From positions 372,001 to 436,000 of the forward strand of contig NZ_VWPH01000003.1 of NCBI RefSeq assembly GCF_008630535.1: DNA of 64,000 nt. Reading direction: 5' to 3'. This DNA comes from Saccharopolyspora hirsuta (GTDB lineage: Bacteria > Actinomycetota > Actinomycetes > Mycobacteriales > Pseudonocardiaceae). The translations under genes were made by a program, and so were the position numbers. The notes beneath the pieces were generated by a model. That model had not been told where the DNA came from. It worked only from the letters and a program-made list of their open reading frames with translations, and made no database searches. The first letter of the stretch is position 1; each line of letters opens with the position of its first letter. Of this stretch, positions 16,866 to 26,328 are shown one piece after another.

Positions 16866-19742
16866 ATGAGTGGCCAGGCAGAGACCTCGACCGAAGAGGT
16901 TCCGCAGTACCGCTACACCGCGGAGACGGCGGTCGAGATCGAGCAGCGGTGGCAGCAGCGGTGGGAGGAGCGCGGCACCTTCCACGCGCCCAACCCGGCC
17001 GGGTCGCTCAAGGGTGACGTGCCCGAGGACAAGCTGTTCGTGCAGGACATGTTCCCGTACCCCTCGGGCGCCGGGCTGCACGTCGGCCACCCGCTGGGCT
17101 TCATCGGCACCGACGTCTACGCCCGCTACCACCGGATGCTGGGCCGCAACGTGCTGCATACGATGGGCTTCGACTCGTTCGGCCTGCCCGCCGAGCAGTA
17201 CGCGGTGCAGACCGGCACCCACCCGCGGACCACCACCGAGCAGAACATCGAGCGGTACCTGCGGCAGATCCGCCGCCTGGGCCTGGGGCACGACGAGCGC
17301 CGCCGGATCGCCACCACCGACGTCGAGTTCTACCGCTGGACGCAGTGGATCTTCCTGCAGATCTTCAACGCCTGGTACGACACCGAGGCGCGCCGGGCGC
17401 GGCCGATCGCCGAGCTGGAGGAGCAGTTCGCCAGCGGTGCGCGGGCCACCCCGGACGGCCGCCCGTGGGCCGAGCTGACCCGGGCCGAGCAGCGCGAGAT
17501 CATCGACTCGTACCGGCTGGCCTACGTGTCCGAGGCGCCGGTCAACTGGGCGCCGGGCCTGGGCACCGTGGTGGCCAACGAGGAGGTCACCGCCGACGGG
17601 CTGACCGAGCGCGGCAACTTCCCGGTGTTCCGCCGCAACCTGAAGCAGTGGATGATGCGGATCACCGCCTACGCGGACCGCCTGGTCGACGACCTGGACC
17701 GGCTGGACTGGCCGGAGAAGGTCAAGACCATGCAGCGGAACTGGATCGGCCGCTCGCAGGGCGCGAACGTGGTGTTCCCGCTGGACGGCTCCGCGCACCA
17801 CGTCGAGGTCTTCACCACCCGCCCGGACACCCTGTTCGGCGTGACCTACCTGGTGCTGGCCCCGGAGCACGGGCTGGTCGACGAGCTGACCGCGGACGCC
17901 TGGCCCGCCGGGGTGGACGACCGCTGGACCGGTGGCGCGGCCACCCCGGCGGAGGCCGTCGCGCAGTACCGGCGCGCCGCGTCGATGAAGTCCGACCTGG
18001 ACCGCCAGGAGAACAAGGAGAAGACCGGCGTCTTCACCGGTGCCTGGGCCACCAACCCGGTCAACGGCCAGCAGATCCCGGTGTTCATCGCCGACTACGT
18101 GCTGATGGGCTACGGCACCGGCGCGATCATGGCGGTGCCCGGCGAGGACACCCGCGACCACGAGTTCGCCGAGGTCTTCGGGCTGCCGATCGTGCGCACC
18201 GTGCAGCCGCCCGCCGACTTCGAGGGCGGTGCCTACACCGGCGCCGGGCCGCGGATCAACTCGGCGAACCCGGAGATCGGGCTGGACCTGAACGGCCTGG
18301 ATCTGGACGACGCCAAGAAGGCGATCATCAGCTGGCTGGAGGAGCAGGGCCACGGCCGCGGCACTGTCCAGTACAAGCTGCGCGACTGGCTGTTCGCCCG
18401 GCAGCGCTACTGGGGCGAGCCGTTCCCGATCGTCTACGGCGAGGACGGCGTGCCGCTGGGCCTGCCGGAGGACCAGCTGCCGGTGGTGCTGCCCGAGGTC
18501 GAGGACTACTCGCCGCGCACCTTCGACCCGGAGGACGCCGACAGCAAGCCGGAGCCGCCGCTGGCCAAGGCCACCGCGTGGGCGAACGTCGAGCTGGACC
18601 TGGGCGACGGGCTGAAGCACTACGAGCGGGACACCAACGTGATGCCGCAGTGGGCCGGTTCCTGCTGGTACCAGCTGCGCTACATCGACCCGGACAACAC
18701 CGAGCGGTTCGTCGACCCGGCCAACGAGCAGTACTGGATGGGCAAGCGCCCGGCCGAGCACGGCCCGAGCGACCCGGGCGGCGTGGACCTGTACGTCGGC
18801 GGCGTCGAGCACGCGGTGCTGCACCTGCTGTACTCGCGGTTCTGGCAGAAGGTCCTGTTCGACCTGGGCCACCTGTCGGCCGAGGAGCCGTACCGGCGGC
18901 TGTACAACCAGGGCTACATCCAGGCCTACGCCTACACCGACTCGCGGGGCGTGTACGTCCCGGCCGAGGAGGTCACCGAAGAAAGCACAGAGCGCGGCGT
19001 CCGATATCTCTACCAGGGCCAGGAGGTCCGGCGGGAGTACGGGAAGATGGGCAAGAGCCTGAAGAACTCCGTCTCCCCGGACGAGATGGCCGACGCCTAC
19101 GGCGCGGACACGCTGCGGCTGTACGAGATGGCGATGGGCCCGCTGGACTCCTCGCGGCCGTGGGCGACCAAGGACGTCGTCGGCTCGCACCGGTTCCTGC
19201 AGCGGCTGTGGCGCAACGTCGTCGACGAGAACACCGGTGAGCTGCGGGTGACCGACGAGCAGCCGGACGTCGAGATGCTGCGCGCGCTGCACAAGACCAT
19301 CGCCGGGGTCCGGGAGGACTACGCGGAGCTGCGGTTCAACACCGCGGTGGCGAAGCTCATCGAGTTCAACAACCGGATCACCAAGGCGTACTCGGCCGCT
19401 GCGGGCACCCCGCGCGCGGTGGTGGAGCCGCTGGTGCTGATGGTCGCGCCGCTGACCCCGCACCTGGCCGAGGAGCTGTGGTCCCGGCTGGGCCACGAGG
19501 AGAGCCTGGCGCACGGCCCGTTCCCGGTGGCCGACGAGGAGTACCTGGTCGAGGACACCGCGGAGTACCCGATCCAGGTCAACGGCAAGGTCCGCTCCCG
19601 CGTCGTGGTGCCCGCCTCGGCGGCCCAGGACGCGGTGAAGGCGGCGGCGCTGGCGGACGAGAAGATCGTCGCCGCCCTGAACGGCAAGGAACCGCGCAAG
19701 GTCATCGTGGTCCCGGGCCGCCTGGTCAACGTCGTGGCCTGA
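16866..19742 (+). CDS. leuS: Leucyl-tRNA synthetase
   Basis: A 958-residue class Ia aminoacyl-tRNA synthetase charging tRNA-Leu. The HIGH-type motif is HVGHP in [15 protein letters not shown] near residue 70; the KMSKS-type motif is KMGKS in [17 protein letters not shown]. The CP1 editing domain with [19 protein letters not shown] is present between them, followed by the anticodon-binding and C-terminal domains. The ATG at 16866 (MSGQAETST) is 9 bases after AAGGA and is preferred over 16842. It is preceded by a leucine leader peptide and terminator, so expression is probably set by leucyl-tRNA supply. Confidence 0.98.
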   Translation: MSGQAETSTEEVPQYRYTAETAVEIEQRWQQRWEERGTFHAPNPAGSLKGDVPEDKLFVQDMFPYPSGAGLHVGHPLGFIGTDVYARYHRMLGRNVLHTMGFDSFGLPAEQYAVQTGTHPRTTTEQNIERYLRQIRRLGLGHDERRRIATTDVEFYRWTQWIFLQIFNAWYDTEARRARPIAELEEQFASGARATPDGRPWAELTRAEQREIIDSYRLAYVSEAPVNWAPGLGTVVANEEVTADGLTERGNFPVFRRNLKQWMMRITAYADRLVDDLDRLDWPEKVKTMQRNWIGRSQGANVVFPLDGSAHHVEVFTTRPDTLFGVTYLVLAPEHGLVDELTADAWPAGVDDRWTGGAATPAEAVAQYRRAASMKSDLDRQENKEKTGVFTGAWATNPVNGQQIPVFIADYVLMGYGTGAIMAVPGEDTRDHEFAEVFGLPIVRTVQPPADFEGGAYTGAGPRINSANPEIGLDLNGLDLDDAKKAIISWLEEQGHGRGTVQYKLRDWLFARQRYWGEPFPIVYGEDGVPLGLPEDQLPVVLPEVEDYSPRTFDPEDADSKPEPPLAKATAWANVELDLGDGLKHYERDTNVMPQWAGSCWYQLRYIDPDNTERFVDPANEQYWMGKRPAEHGPSDPGGVDLYVGGVEHAVLHLLYSRFWQKVLFDLGHLSAEEPYRRLYNQGYIQAYAYTDSRGVYVPAEEVTEESTERGVRYLYQGQEVRREYGKMGKSLKNSVSPDEMADAYGADTLRLYEMAMGPLDSSRPWATKDVVGSHRFLQRLWRNVVDENTGELRVTDEQPDVEMLRALHKTIAGVREDYAELRFNTAVAKLIEFNNRITKAYSAAAGTPRAVVEPLVLMVAPLTPHLAEELWSRLGHEESLAHGPFPVADEEYLVEDTAEYPIQVNGKVRSRVVVPASAAQDAVKAAALADEKIVAALNGKEPRKVIVVPGRLVNVVA

Positions 19743-19751
19743 CGACCCCCG

Positions 19752-19784
19752 GAAGCCGCCCCGCCATCGCAGCGGGGCGGCTTC
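19752..19784. terminator. Terminator hairpin after leuS
   Basis: GAAGCCGCCCC (19752-19762) and GGGGCGGCTTC (19774-19784) form a perfect 11-bp stem. It separates convergent leuS and the MerR-PP2C gene. There is no T-run, common in high-GC actinobacteria. Confidence 0.7.
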
Positions 19785-19805
19785 TGCATGTGCCGGGACC
19801 CCCGC

Positions 19806-20858
19806 TCAGCCGCGCGCCACGGCGTCGACGACCACGCAGGAGGCGTTGTCCGGGGCTCCGGCGTCGTGGACCTGGCGGACGAAGCGGTCGACCGCTTCCT
19901 GCGGCGCTGCCGCGGAGTCGAGGACGTCGTGCAGGTCCTGCTCGCTCAGCACCGCGTGCAGGCCGTCCGAGCAGAGCAGGTAGCGGTCGCCGACGTGCGC
20001 CTCGCGCAGATGCAGGTCCGGTTCCACCGCGCCGCCGCGGACCAGCGCGCGCAGCAGCTGGGCGCGCATCGGGTGGGTTGCGGCTTCCTCCGGGGCCAGC
20101 CGACCTTCGTCCACCAGCGACTGCACGAAGGTCTGGTCGTGGGTGATCTGCGTCAGCTCGCCGCCGCGCAGCAGGTACGCGCGCGAGTCGCCGGTGTGCG
20201 CCAGGGCGAATCCCGTCCCCGACCACAGCATGGCCGTCAGGGTGGTGCCGCCGTGGTCCGGCGCCGACTCGTCGACGGCTCGCTGCGCGTCCTTCGTCGC
20301 GTCGCCCAGCACGCGCAGCAGGTCACCGGCTTCTCCGGCGTCGAGCGGTTCGAGCGCGGTGAGCGCGGCGGTGCTCGCGGCCGACCCCTGCTCGCCGAAC
20401 CCGTCGGCGACCGCGAACAGCCGCGTGCCCGCGAACACCGCGTCCTCGTTGGTCTCCCGCACCAGTCCGCGGTCTGCGCGGGCGGCGCAGTGCAGTTCCC
20501 ACTCCGGCATCTCGGCCATGTCAGCGTCCTTCCGGGACAGTTCCTCGACGAGGGCGGCGGCCAGCTCGCCGCGGGCCGCGGTCTCGGCCTCGATCTGGCG
20601 CCAGTACGAGGAGATCTCCGCGGCCGCGGCCAGCGGCGGGAGGTCGAGGACCACCCGGATCCTGGCCAGCGGCATGCCGAGCGCGCGCAGCCGCGCGACC
20701 AGCTGGGCCGTCGCCAGCTGGGCCGGGACGTAGGTCCGGTAGCCCGTGCGCGCGTCGACGTGCGCGGGTGGCAGGAGCGCGAGTTCGTCGTAGAGCCGCA
20801 GCGCCTTGGGGGTGAGTCCCGACGCCTGCGCGAACTCGCCGATGCTCAGTTCGTCCAC
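19806..20858 (-). CDS. MerR-type regulator fused to a PP2C (PPM) phosphatase
   Basis: A 350-residue protein with two domains. Residues 1-115 are a MerR-type winged helix (LSIGEFAQASGLTPKALRLY, then GYRTYVPAQLATA) with a coiled-coil. Residues about 122-350 are a complete PPM Ser/Thr phosphatase: NEDA, VADGFGEQG, GGTTLTAM, GDSRAYL, CSDGLHAV and DNASCVVVD include the expected metal-binding aspartates. The fusion suggests a transcription factor whose activity is tied to protein dephosphorylation; that link is inference. It is divergent from an acyl-CoA dehydrogenase gene, with palindromic sequences between them. Confidence 0.9.
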   Translation of the reverse strand: MDELSIGEFAQASGLTPKALRLYDELALLPPAHVDARTGYRTYVPAQLATAQLVARLRALGMPLARIRVVLDLPPLAAAAEISSYWRQIEAETAARGELAAALVEELSRKDADMAEMPEWELHCAARADRGLVRETNEDAVFAGTRLFAVADGFGEQGSAASTAALTALEPLDAGEAGDLLRVLGDATKDAQRAVDESAPDHGGTTLTAMLWSGTGFALAHTGDSRAYLLRGGELTQITHDQTFVQSLVDEGRLAPEEAATHPMRAQLLRALVRGGAVEPDLHLREAHVGDRYLLCSDGLHAVLSEQDLHDVLDSAAAPQEAVDRFVRQVHDAGAPDNASCVVVDAVARG

Positions 20859-20948
20859 GGTTCCCTCCTCGTGCCGGGTGCCCCAGACCCTGCAGCTTTC
20901 CCCGGGGTGAAGGTCAAACCTCGTCGGCGAGGTAGCTCACATGGCGGG

Positions 20949-20996
20949 GTTACTCGTCGGTAACTACGCTTGGAGCAGTCGGTACCGACGAGTGGA
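20949..20996. promoter_or_regulatory. Operator-like palindromes in the MerR-PP2C / acyl-CoA dehydrogenase intergenic space
   Basis: GTTAC-tcgtcg-GTAAC at 20949-20964 is a 5+5 palindrome. Its ACTCGTCGGTA also forms an 11-bp inverted repeat with TACCGACGAGT ending just before the acyl-CoA dehydrogenase ribosome binding site. A near-identical GTTACTCATCGGTAATC occurs at 27248-27264. This looks like the target of a TetR- or MerR-type regulator. Confidence 0.55.
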
Positions 20997-21003
20997 GGCC
21001 GCG

Positions 21004-22926
21004 ATGGGATTCGACGCAGGCGAGCTCACGACGCTGCTGGACGGGCGCTGGAAGCACGTCCGCGACCAGGTCCGGGAGGCGCTGGCCGACGTCGACCTGG
21101 CACCGGCCGACGACCTCGACACCGAGAGCCACCGCGCGCACACCCTCGAGCAGCTGCGCCAGCTGGCCAAGACCGGCATCCCCGCCCTCGGGTTCCCGGC
21201 CGCGCACGGCGGCAGCGGTGACACCGGCGGTTCGGTGGTGTCCCTGGAGATGCTGCCCGGCAACCTGTCGCTGATGGTCAAGTCCGGTGTCCAGTGGGGA
21301 CTGTTCGGCGGGGCGGTCGTCGCGCTGGGCACCGAGCGCCACCACGAGCGCTACCTGCCGGACATCATGAGCCTGGAGCTGCCGGGCTGCTTCGCGATGA
21401 CCGAGACCGGCCACGGCTCGGACGTCCAGAACCTGCGCACCACCGCCACCTACGACCCGGAGGCGCAGGAGTTCGTGGTGCACACGCCGCACGAGGCGGC
21501 GCGCAAGGAGTACATCGGCAACGCCGCCCGCGACGGCCGGATGGCGGTCGTCTTCGCGCAGCTGATCACCGGCGGGGAGAGCCACGGCGTGCACGCGCTG
21601 CTGGTGCCGATCCGGGACCGGGCCGGGAACCCGCTGCCCGGCGTGCAGATCACCGACTGCGGCCGCAAGGCCGGGCTCAACGGCGTGGACAACGGCCGGA
21701 TCGTCTTCGACCAGGTCCGGGTGCCGCGCGAGGCGCTGCTCAACCGCTACGGCGACGTCGCCCCGGACGGCACCTACAGCAGCCCGATCGCCAGCAAGGG
21801 CAAGCGGTTCTTCACCATGCTCGGCACCCTGATCCGCGGCCGGGTCTCGGTGGCGGGCACCGCGGGCAGCGCCACCAAGCTGGCGCTGGAGATCGCGCTG
21901 CGCTACGGCGACGCGCGCCGCCAGTTCGGGCGCCCCGGCACCGAGGACGAGGTCGTGGTGCTGGACTACCTGGCGCACCAGCGGAAGCTGCTGCCCGCGC
22001 TGGCCAAGACCTTCGCCCTGCACTTCGCGCAGGAGGAGCTGGTCGCCAGCCTGCACGACGTGCCCGGTGACGAGCGGGCGCAGCGCGAGCTGGAGTCCCG
22101 CGCGGCCGGGCTGAAGGCCATCACCACCTGGCACGCCACCAGCACCATCCAGACCTGCCGCGAGGCGTGCGGCGGTGCGGGCTACCTGGCGGAGAACCAG
22201 CTGGCGCAGCTGAAGGCCGACACCGACGTCTTCACCACCTTCGAGGGCGACAACACGGTCCTGCTGCAGCTGGTCGCCAAGGGCCTGCTGACCAACTACA
22301 AGGACCAGTTCGAGGACCTCGGCACGCTCGGCATGGCCAAGTTCCTCGCCGACCAGTTCGTCGGCGCGGTCGTCGAGCGGACCGCGGCCCGCTCGCTGGT
22401 GCAGCGGATCATCGACGGCTCGGGCAAGGACGACATCCTCGACCGCGGTTGGCAGCTCAAGATGTTCGACGACCGCGAGCGCCACGTCCTGGACGGTCTC
22501 GGCCGCCGGTTGCGGAAGGCCAACCGCAGCAACGCCTTCGAGGTGTTCAACAACGCGCAGGACCACGTGCTGCGCGCGGGCCGGGTGCACGTGGACCGCC
22601 TGGTGCTGGAGGCGTTCGTCGGTGCGATCGAGCGCTGCCGCGACCGGGAGACCGCCGCGCTGCTGAACAAGGTGTGCGACCTCTACGTGCTGTCCACGAT
22701 CGAGGAGGACCGCGGCTGGTTCCTCGAGCACGAGCGGATCTCGCCGCGCCGCTCGAAGGCGATCACCGAGGCGGTCAACGAGCTGTGCCGCCAGCTCCGC
22801 CCGCACGCGGTGGACCTGGTCGCGGCCTTCGGCATCCCGCGCCAGTGGCTCACCGCCCCGATCGCCACCGGCGCCGAAGCCGACCGCCAGGACGCCCAAC
22901 GAGCCCACGACCGCTCCCAGCGCTGA
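21004..22926 (+). CDS. Acyl-CoA dehydrogenase family protein
   Basis: About 640 residues, longer than the 380-400 of short-chain enzymes. The flavoprotein fold includes CFAMTETGHGSDVQNLRTTA in the middle domain and GGAGYLAENQLAQLKADTDV followed by TTFEGDNTV in the C-terminal domain, typical of the acyl-CoA oxidase-like branch. An extra C-terminal region follows residue 430. It would oxidise an acyl-CoA with FAD; chain-length preference is unknown. ATG at 21004 follows GGAGG at ideal distance; the upstream ATG at 20941 lies across the palindrome and lacks one. Confidence 0.92.
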   Translation: MGFDAGELTTLLDGRWKHVRDQVREALADVDLAPADDLDTESHRAHTLEQLRQLAKTGIPALGFPAAHGGSGDTGGSVVSLEMLPGNLSLMVKSGVQWGLFGGAVVALGTERHHERYLPDIMSLELPGCFAMTETGHGSDVQNLRTTATYDPEAQEFVVHTPHEAARKEYIGNAARDGRMAVVFAQLITGGESHGVHALLVPIRDRAGNPLPGVQITDCGRKAGLNGVDNGRIVFDQVRVPREALLNRYGDVAPDGTYSSPIASKGKRFFTMLGTLIRGRVSVAGTAGSATKLALEIALRYGDARRQFGRPGTEDEVVVLDYLAHQRKLLPALAKTFALHFAQEELVASLHDVPGDERAQRELESRAAGLKAITTWHATSTIQTCREACGGAGYLAENQLAQLKADTDVFTTFEGDNTVLLQLVAKGLLTNYKDQFEDLGTLGMAKFLADQFVGAVVERTAARSLVQRIIDGSGKDDILDRGWQLKMFDDRERHVLDGLGRRLRKANRSNAFEVFNNAQDHVLRAGRVHVDRLVLEAFVGAIERCRDRETAALLNKVCDLYVLSTIEEDRGWFLEHERISPRRSKAITEAVNELCRQLRPHAVDLVAAFGIPRQWLTAPIATGAEADRQDAQRAHDRSQR

Positions 22927-22935
22927 CCTGATCCG

Positions 22936-22981
22936 CGATTTCAATGGAAATCGGACCTCTGATTTCCATTGAAATCGCGGA
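22936..22981. repeat. Paired TTTCAATG-type palindromes
   Basis: GATTTCAATGGAAATC and, after a 7-base spacer, its exact reverse complement GATTTCCATTGAAATC. Together they form a large hairpin behind the acyl-CoA dehydrogenase gene. An almost identical unit occurs at 29107-29155, and its half-sequence forms the ends of repeat copy B. GAAACCGCGGTTTC at about 23039-23052 is a further relative. Confidence 0.85.
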
Positions 22982-23173
22982 AGTTCTCCAGGTGATCTGT
23001 CCACAAAGTCCGGTGTGCCCGGGCGCCCGGCGCACCGTGAAACCGCGGTTTCCGCTGAGACTGCGGATCACACCGGTCGTCCGATCGGAGAAATGTGGGT
23101 TCTCCCGGGAACCAAATCGGCTCGGCTGCGTCTCACCGGGGACCAGGCGATGCCGAGACGGTTGCGAGGCACG

Positions 23174-24136
23174 ATGAAACACCTGCTCCGGAAGGTCACC
23201 ATCACCGCGGTGAGCGGTGCGCTCCTGCTGAGCGCCGCTGCGACGAGCACGGCCGCCGCGGACGGTGCCGTCGACAAGAGCATCGAGTGCGAGTCGGCGG
23301 CCAGCGGTGACGGTCCGTTCTACCCCGGTCCGTCGGCGTCGAAGGTCTACGACAAGGCGTTCGGCAAGGGACCGGCGGTGCCGGCGCTGGACAAGTCCAC
23401 CCCGCAGGGCCTCGCCGCGTGGAACGGCTGGGACGGCGCGGGCAACGACCTCCTGCTGGTCACCTCCTACGGGAAGTCCGGCCAGGACGCGCTGATCATC
23501 GGCATCGACCCGAAGAGCGGCAAGCACGTCGGCACGGTCGCCATCGCCGAATCGCACGTCGGCGGCATCGCGGTCAGCAAGGGCTGGGCCTTCGTGCAGG
23601 GCCGCAACTCCGGCAGCGAGCACACGATCCGCAAGTACAAGCTCTCCGAGCTGCGGGACGCGATGAAGAAGGGCGGGACCCCGTACCTCAAGCAGGTCGG
23701 CGAGGCCCGCAAGGTGCCCGCGGCGTCGTTCCTGGCCGCGGACGGCGGCACGGTCTACGCGGGCAAGTTCAACGAGACCGGCCGCGGCACGATGCAGTCG
23801 TACCAGGTCGGCGACGACGGTTCGCTGACCGAGCAGAAGACCTACGAGGTGCCGAAGAAGACGCAGGGCCTCATGGTCACCAAGGACCACTTCGTGTTCA
23901 GCACGTCCTACGGCCGCGACAACCGCAGCAACCTCTACGTGGTGGACAAGGGCGCGACCGACATCGACCGCCCGTCCACCAAGTGCTACCGCGCGCCGAG
24001 CATGGTCGAGGGCATCACCCAGCACGGCGACGAGGCCTACCTGCTCTTCGAGTCGGGCTCGTACAAGTACCCCGACGCCCTCAACGTCATCAAGAACCTG
24101 CACAAGGGCAAGGTCTCGGCGGTGACGAACCCCTGA
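23174..24136 (+). CDS. Secreted protein of unknown function
   Basis: A 320-residue protein starting MKHLLRKVTITAVSGALLLS with cleavage near TAAADG, so it is exported by Sec. The mature part contains repeating beta-strand stretches such as GKHVGTVAIAESHVGGIAVS and GGTVYAGKFNETGRGTMQSY, which resemble propeller blades. I do not recognise a catalytic motif. ATG at 23174 follows GAGG. The upstream 250 bases hold palindromes of the TTTCA family rather than another gene, and two strong hairpins follow the stop. Confidence 0.8.
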   Translation: MKHLLRKVTITAVSGALLLSAAATSTAAADGAVDKSIECESAASGDGPFYPGPSASKVYDKAFGKGPAVPALDKSTPQGLAAWNGWDGAGNDLLLVTSYGKSGQDALIIGIDPKSGKHVGTVAIAESHVGGIAVSKGWAFVQGRNSGSEHTIRKYKLSELRDAMKKGGTPYLKQVGEARKVPAASFLAADGGTVYAGKFNETGRGTMQSYQVGDDGSLTEQKTYEVPKKTQGLMVTKDHFVFSTSYGRDNRSNLYVVDKGATDIDRPSTKCYRAPSMVEGITQHGDEAYLLFESGSYKYPDALNVIKNLHKGKVSAVTNP

Positions 24137-24140
24137 CGGG

Positions 24141-24228
24141 AACGGCGGCCCGAGCACCCCACGGGCCGCCGTTCTCTTTCCCCAGCAGCGGAAACGGGCT
24201 GTGCCAACGCACGGCCCGTTTCCGCTGC
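24141..24228. terminator. Double terminator between the secreted-protein and DUF397 genes
   Basis: AACGGCGGCCCG/CGGGCCGCCGTT (24141-24152, 24162-24173) is followed by CTCTTTCC. A second 15-bp perfect stem, GCAGCGGAAACGGGC/GCCCGTTTCCGCTGC, lies at 24185-24199 and 24214-24228. The genes on both sides converge here, so each hairpin can serve one direction. Confidence 0.75.
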
Positions 24229-24307
24229 GTGCCCAGCACACCCGAGTCATCGACCACCACCCGCACCTGTGAGGCGGTGGCCTCCCGCTCCGCCTGCCTC
24301 GGTCTGA

Positions 24308-24502
24308 CTACTTCTTGACCGAGTTCACGAAGTCGGCCCAGCGGCGGCGCGGGAACAGCAGCGTTCCGCCGTCGCGGTCCTTGGTATCCCGAACCCCGAC
24401 GACCTCCGGTGCCATCGCGACCTCGACGCATGCCTGAGCGTTCGTCGTGTAGCTGGAGGTGAACCACGGCTCGCCCTGCAGCCTGGCCTCTAAGCTCGTC
24501 AC
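24308..24502 (-). CDS. DUF397 domain protein
   Basis: A 64-residue DUF397 protein, recognised from WFTSSYTTNAQACVEVAM, then VVGVRDTKDRDGG and FPRRRWADFVNSVK. In actinobacteria DUF397 genes almost always follow an XRE-HTH/DUF5753 regulator gene, and BldB-related proteins belong to the same group. The GTG start at 24502 is 4 bases after the stop of the upstream HTH gene, so they are cotranscribed. Because the partner lacks its DNA-binding end, this gene may be a leftover. Confidence 0.85.
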   Translation of the reverse strand: MTSLEARLQGEPWFTSSYTTNAQACVEVAMAPEVVGVRDTKDRDGGTLLFPRRRWADFVNSVKK

Positions 24503-24506
24503 CGTT

Positions 24507-25265
24507 TCAGGTTAGCTTTCCCAAGCGCTCGCGGATCAGCTCGCCCGTGGCATGTCGATCCAGCGCGAACGTTCCTGCTTCGTCGAACGTGGCGCTGTAC
24601 TGAGCGACCATCGCTTGGTCGGCGATGAGGTCCGTGGAGACAGCGGTTTCCTGCCAGGCCAGTCGTGGTAGGCGAGGACTGGGGAAGGTGAGAACGTGGA
24701 ACGTCGAGCTTCCCAAGGCCCCGAAGCTGCCCGCGGTGAACGGGATGACCCGGAGGTCCAGGGTATCCGGACACCTGTCGATCAGATCAAGCAGGTGCCG
24801 GAGTTGTTCTTCCAGGATCGCAGTGCCGCCTACTTGCTGATGCAGCGCAGCTTCGCTCATGACGATCGTTGCCCGGAGTGGGTCGTCGCCGAGCAGTCGG
24901 TCTTTCCGGCGCATCCGCACGGCCACCCGTCGTTCCACTTCGGACATTCGCAGGTTTGCCCCGTCGCCGCGGTGAACCGCGCGGGCGTAGCTTTCGGTCT
25001 GGAGCAGGCCCGAGACGATTGAGTGCTCGTAGGTGCGGATCTCTTCAGCGCCGTGCTCGTACCCGAAGAACCGGAGCAGCTCTGCTGAGTAGATGCCGCT
25101 GTAGCGCGCCCACCAGCCCCGCCCTTCGCAGGTTCGGCGAAGCGCGATCAGCTCGCGCTGTTCCTCGTCGGGCAGTCCGTACACGTCCATCAGCTGTGTC
25201 AGCTTGTCTTCGGAGATCGTTCGTCGTCCGTGTTCGACGTTGCTGATGTAGTTCTGCGTGATGCC
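24507..25265 (-). pseudogene. XRE-HTH / DUF5753 regulator lacking its N-terminus
   Basis: The DUF5753 ligand-type domain is intact from residue MDVYGLPDEEQ (25190) to the stop. The reading frame continues upstream through GITQNYISNVEHGRRTISED, which is the recognition helix and following part of an XRE helix-turn-helix. The first helices and any start codon are missing: upstream of about 25265 the frame has no family resemblance, and the opposite strand carries the tail of another gene. An internal ATG at 25190 could still make 227 residues without DNA-binding activity. I read this as a 5'-truncated pseudogene at a deletion junction. Confidence 0.75.
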
Positions 25266-25426
25266 GTGCCTACCTGGAGGAACGGACGCGCCGGAAGCTC
25301 GCCGCCGTGCCGCCGCCCTACGTGGGCAAGCACCGGCTCGCCGTCGAGGACCTGGTCGAGGAGTTCCACCCGAAGGTCGACGTCACCCTCGATCACCACG
25401 TCCTGCAACACGGCGTCTGGTGCTGA
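25262..25426 (+). pseudogene. 3' remnant of an unrecognised gene
   Basis: An open frame on the plus strand reading AYLEERTRRKLAAVPPPYVG and ending LQHGVWC with a TGA at 25424-25426. A stop codon at 25259-25261 closes it upstream and there is no start with a ribosome binding site. Codon use is that of a real gene (G/C third positions). It abuts the truncated HTH gene, so both ends were probably joined by a deletion. I do not recognise the family. Confidence 0.5.
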
Positions 25427-25430
25427 CGCG

Positions 25431-26135
25431 TCAGGCCAGGCCGGTTTCGTGGGTGAGCTCTCGGAGCATCGCTTCGAAGAGGCGGTCGGCGTGCTTGAGG
25501 TCGAAGGGGAAGCGGCCGAAGACCTCCAGGGCCACGTGGCCGTACAGGCGGACCCACCAGCGCAGCAGGAAGTGCACCACGTCCGGGCGGAGGGCTTCCG
25601 GCGGCAGCTCGACGCCCGCGGTGGAGAACGCCGCCGCCAGCGACTCCTGGTGGGCGGTCAGGTCCGGCAGCTCGAACGGCAGCGCCGCCGGGTCGGCCAG
25701 CACCGCTCCCTCGGCCAGGAACGGGCCGACGATGCCGAGGAAGACGTCGCCGAACTGGTCCGGGCGCCGCTGCTCCGCCTCCGCCTGCGGGGTGGCGAAG
25801 ACCAGCGCGAACTCCTCCGGGTGCGCCAGCGCCCAGCAGCGGAACGCGCGGCAGACCGCGAAGATCTTGTCCAGGAACTCCTCGCCCGCCCCGGCGGACA
25901 CCGCGTGCAGCTCGGTCGCCAGGTCGGTGCAGATGTCGTCGCACAGCTGGCGGAGCAGGTCCTCGCGGGACTCGTAGTACCGGTACAGCGCCGGGGCGGT
26001 GATGCCCAGCTCCCGCGCGATGGCCCGCAGGGTGACCGCGTCGCTGCCGCGCTCGACCAGCAGCGCCCGCGCGTGCTGGCGGATCTCCAGTTCGGTGGCG
26101 GCGCGGAGTCGCTCGCGCCGGGTCACCCCGGTCAT
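25431..26135 (-). CDS. TetR/AcrR family transcriptional regulator
   Basis: A 234-residue TetR regulator. The helix-turn-helix is at about residues 15-60 (LRAIARELGITAPALYRYYE). The C-terminal ligand domain contains LLRWWVRLYGHVALEVFG, as in the WHG/TetR_C_33 group. The ATG at 26135 follows GGAGGAG at ideal distance; longer frames to 26330 run into the intergenic space. It is divergent from the glutaredoxin gene and may regulate it; inverted repeats lie between them. The ligand is unknown. Confidence 0.93.
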   Translation of the reverse strand: MTGVTRRERLRAATELEIRQHARALLVERGSDAVTLRAIARELGITAPALYRYYESREDLLRQLCDDICTDLATELHAVSAGAGEEFLDKIFAVCRAFRCWALAHPEEFALVFATPQAEAEQRRPDQFGDVFLGIVGPFLAEGAVLADPAALPFELPDLTAHQESLAAAFSTAGVELPPEALRPDVVHFLLRWWVRLYGHVALEVFGRFPFDLKHADRLFEAMLRELTHETGLA

Positions 26136-26221
26136 GTGGCACTCCTCCTGTGGACGCCGGTGGGGCCGCAGTGATTGTGTCCCATCCGGCGCGCGGATCG
26201 GGTGCGCCGCGTCGATCATCC

Positions 26222-26266
26222 TTCGCATTCGCACCGGATGCGAGCGCGCCGCGAATGATCCCGGCG
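26222..26266. promoter_or_regulatory. Inverted repeats between tetR and the glutaredoxin gene
   Basis: CGCATTCG...with ATGCG in its 3' half form one inverted repeat nested inside a broader pairing of GATCAT..TTCGC with GCGAATGATC. The location between divergent genes makes it the most likely binding site for the TetR protein. Confidence 0.35.
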
Positions 26267-26328
26267 CCCGCCGCGTTGCAGCGCGTGGGCAGACTGATCG
26301 AGCCCGAAGCAACCGACCTGGAGGCACC

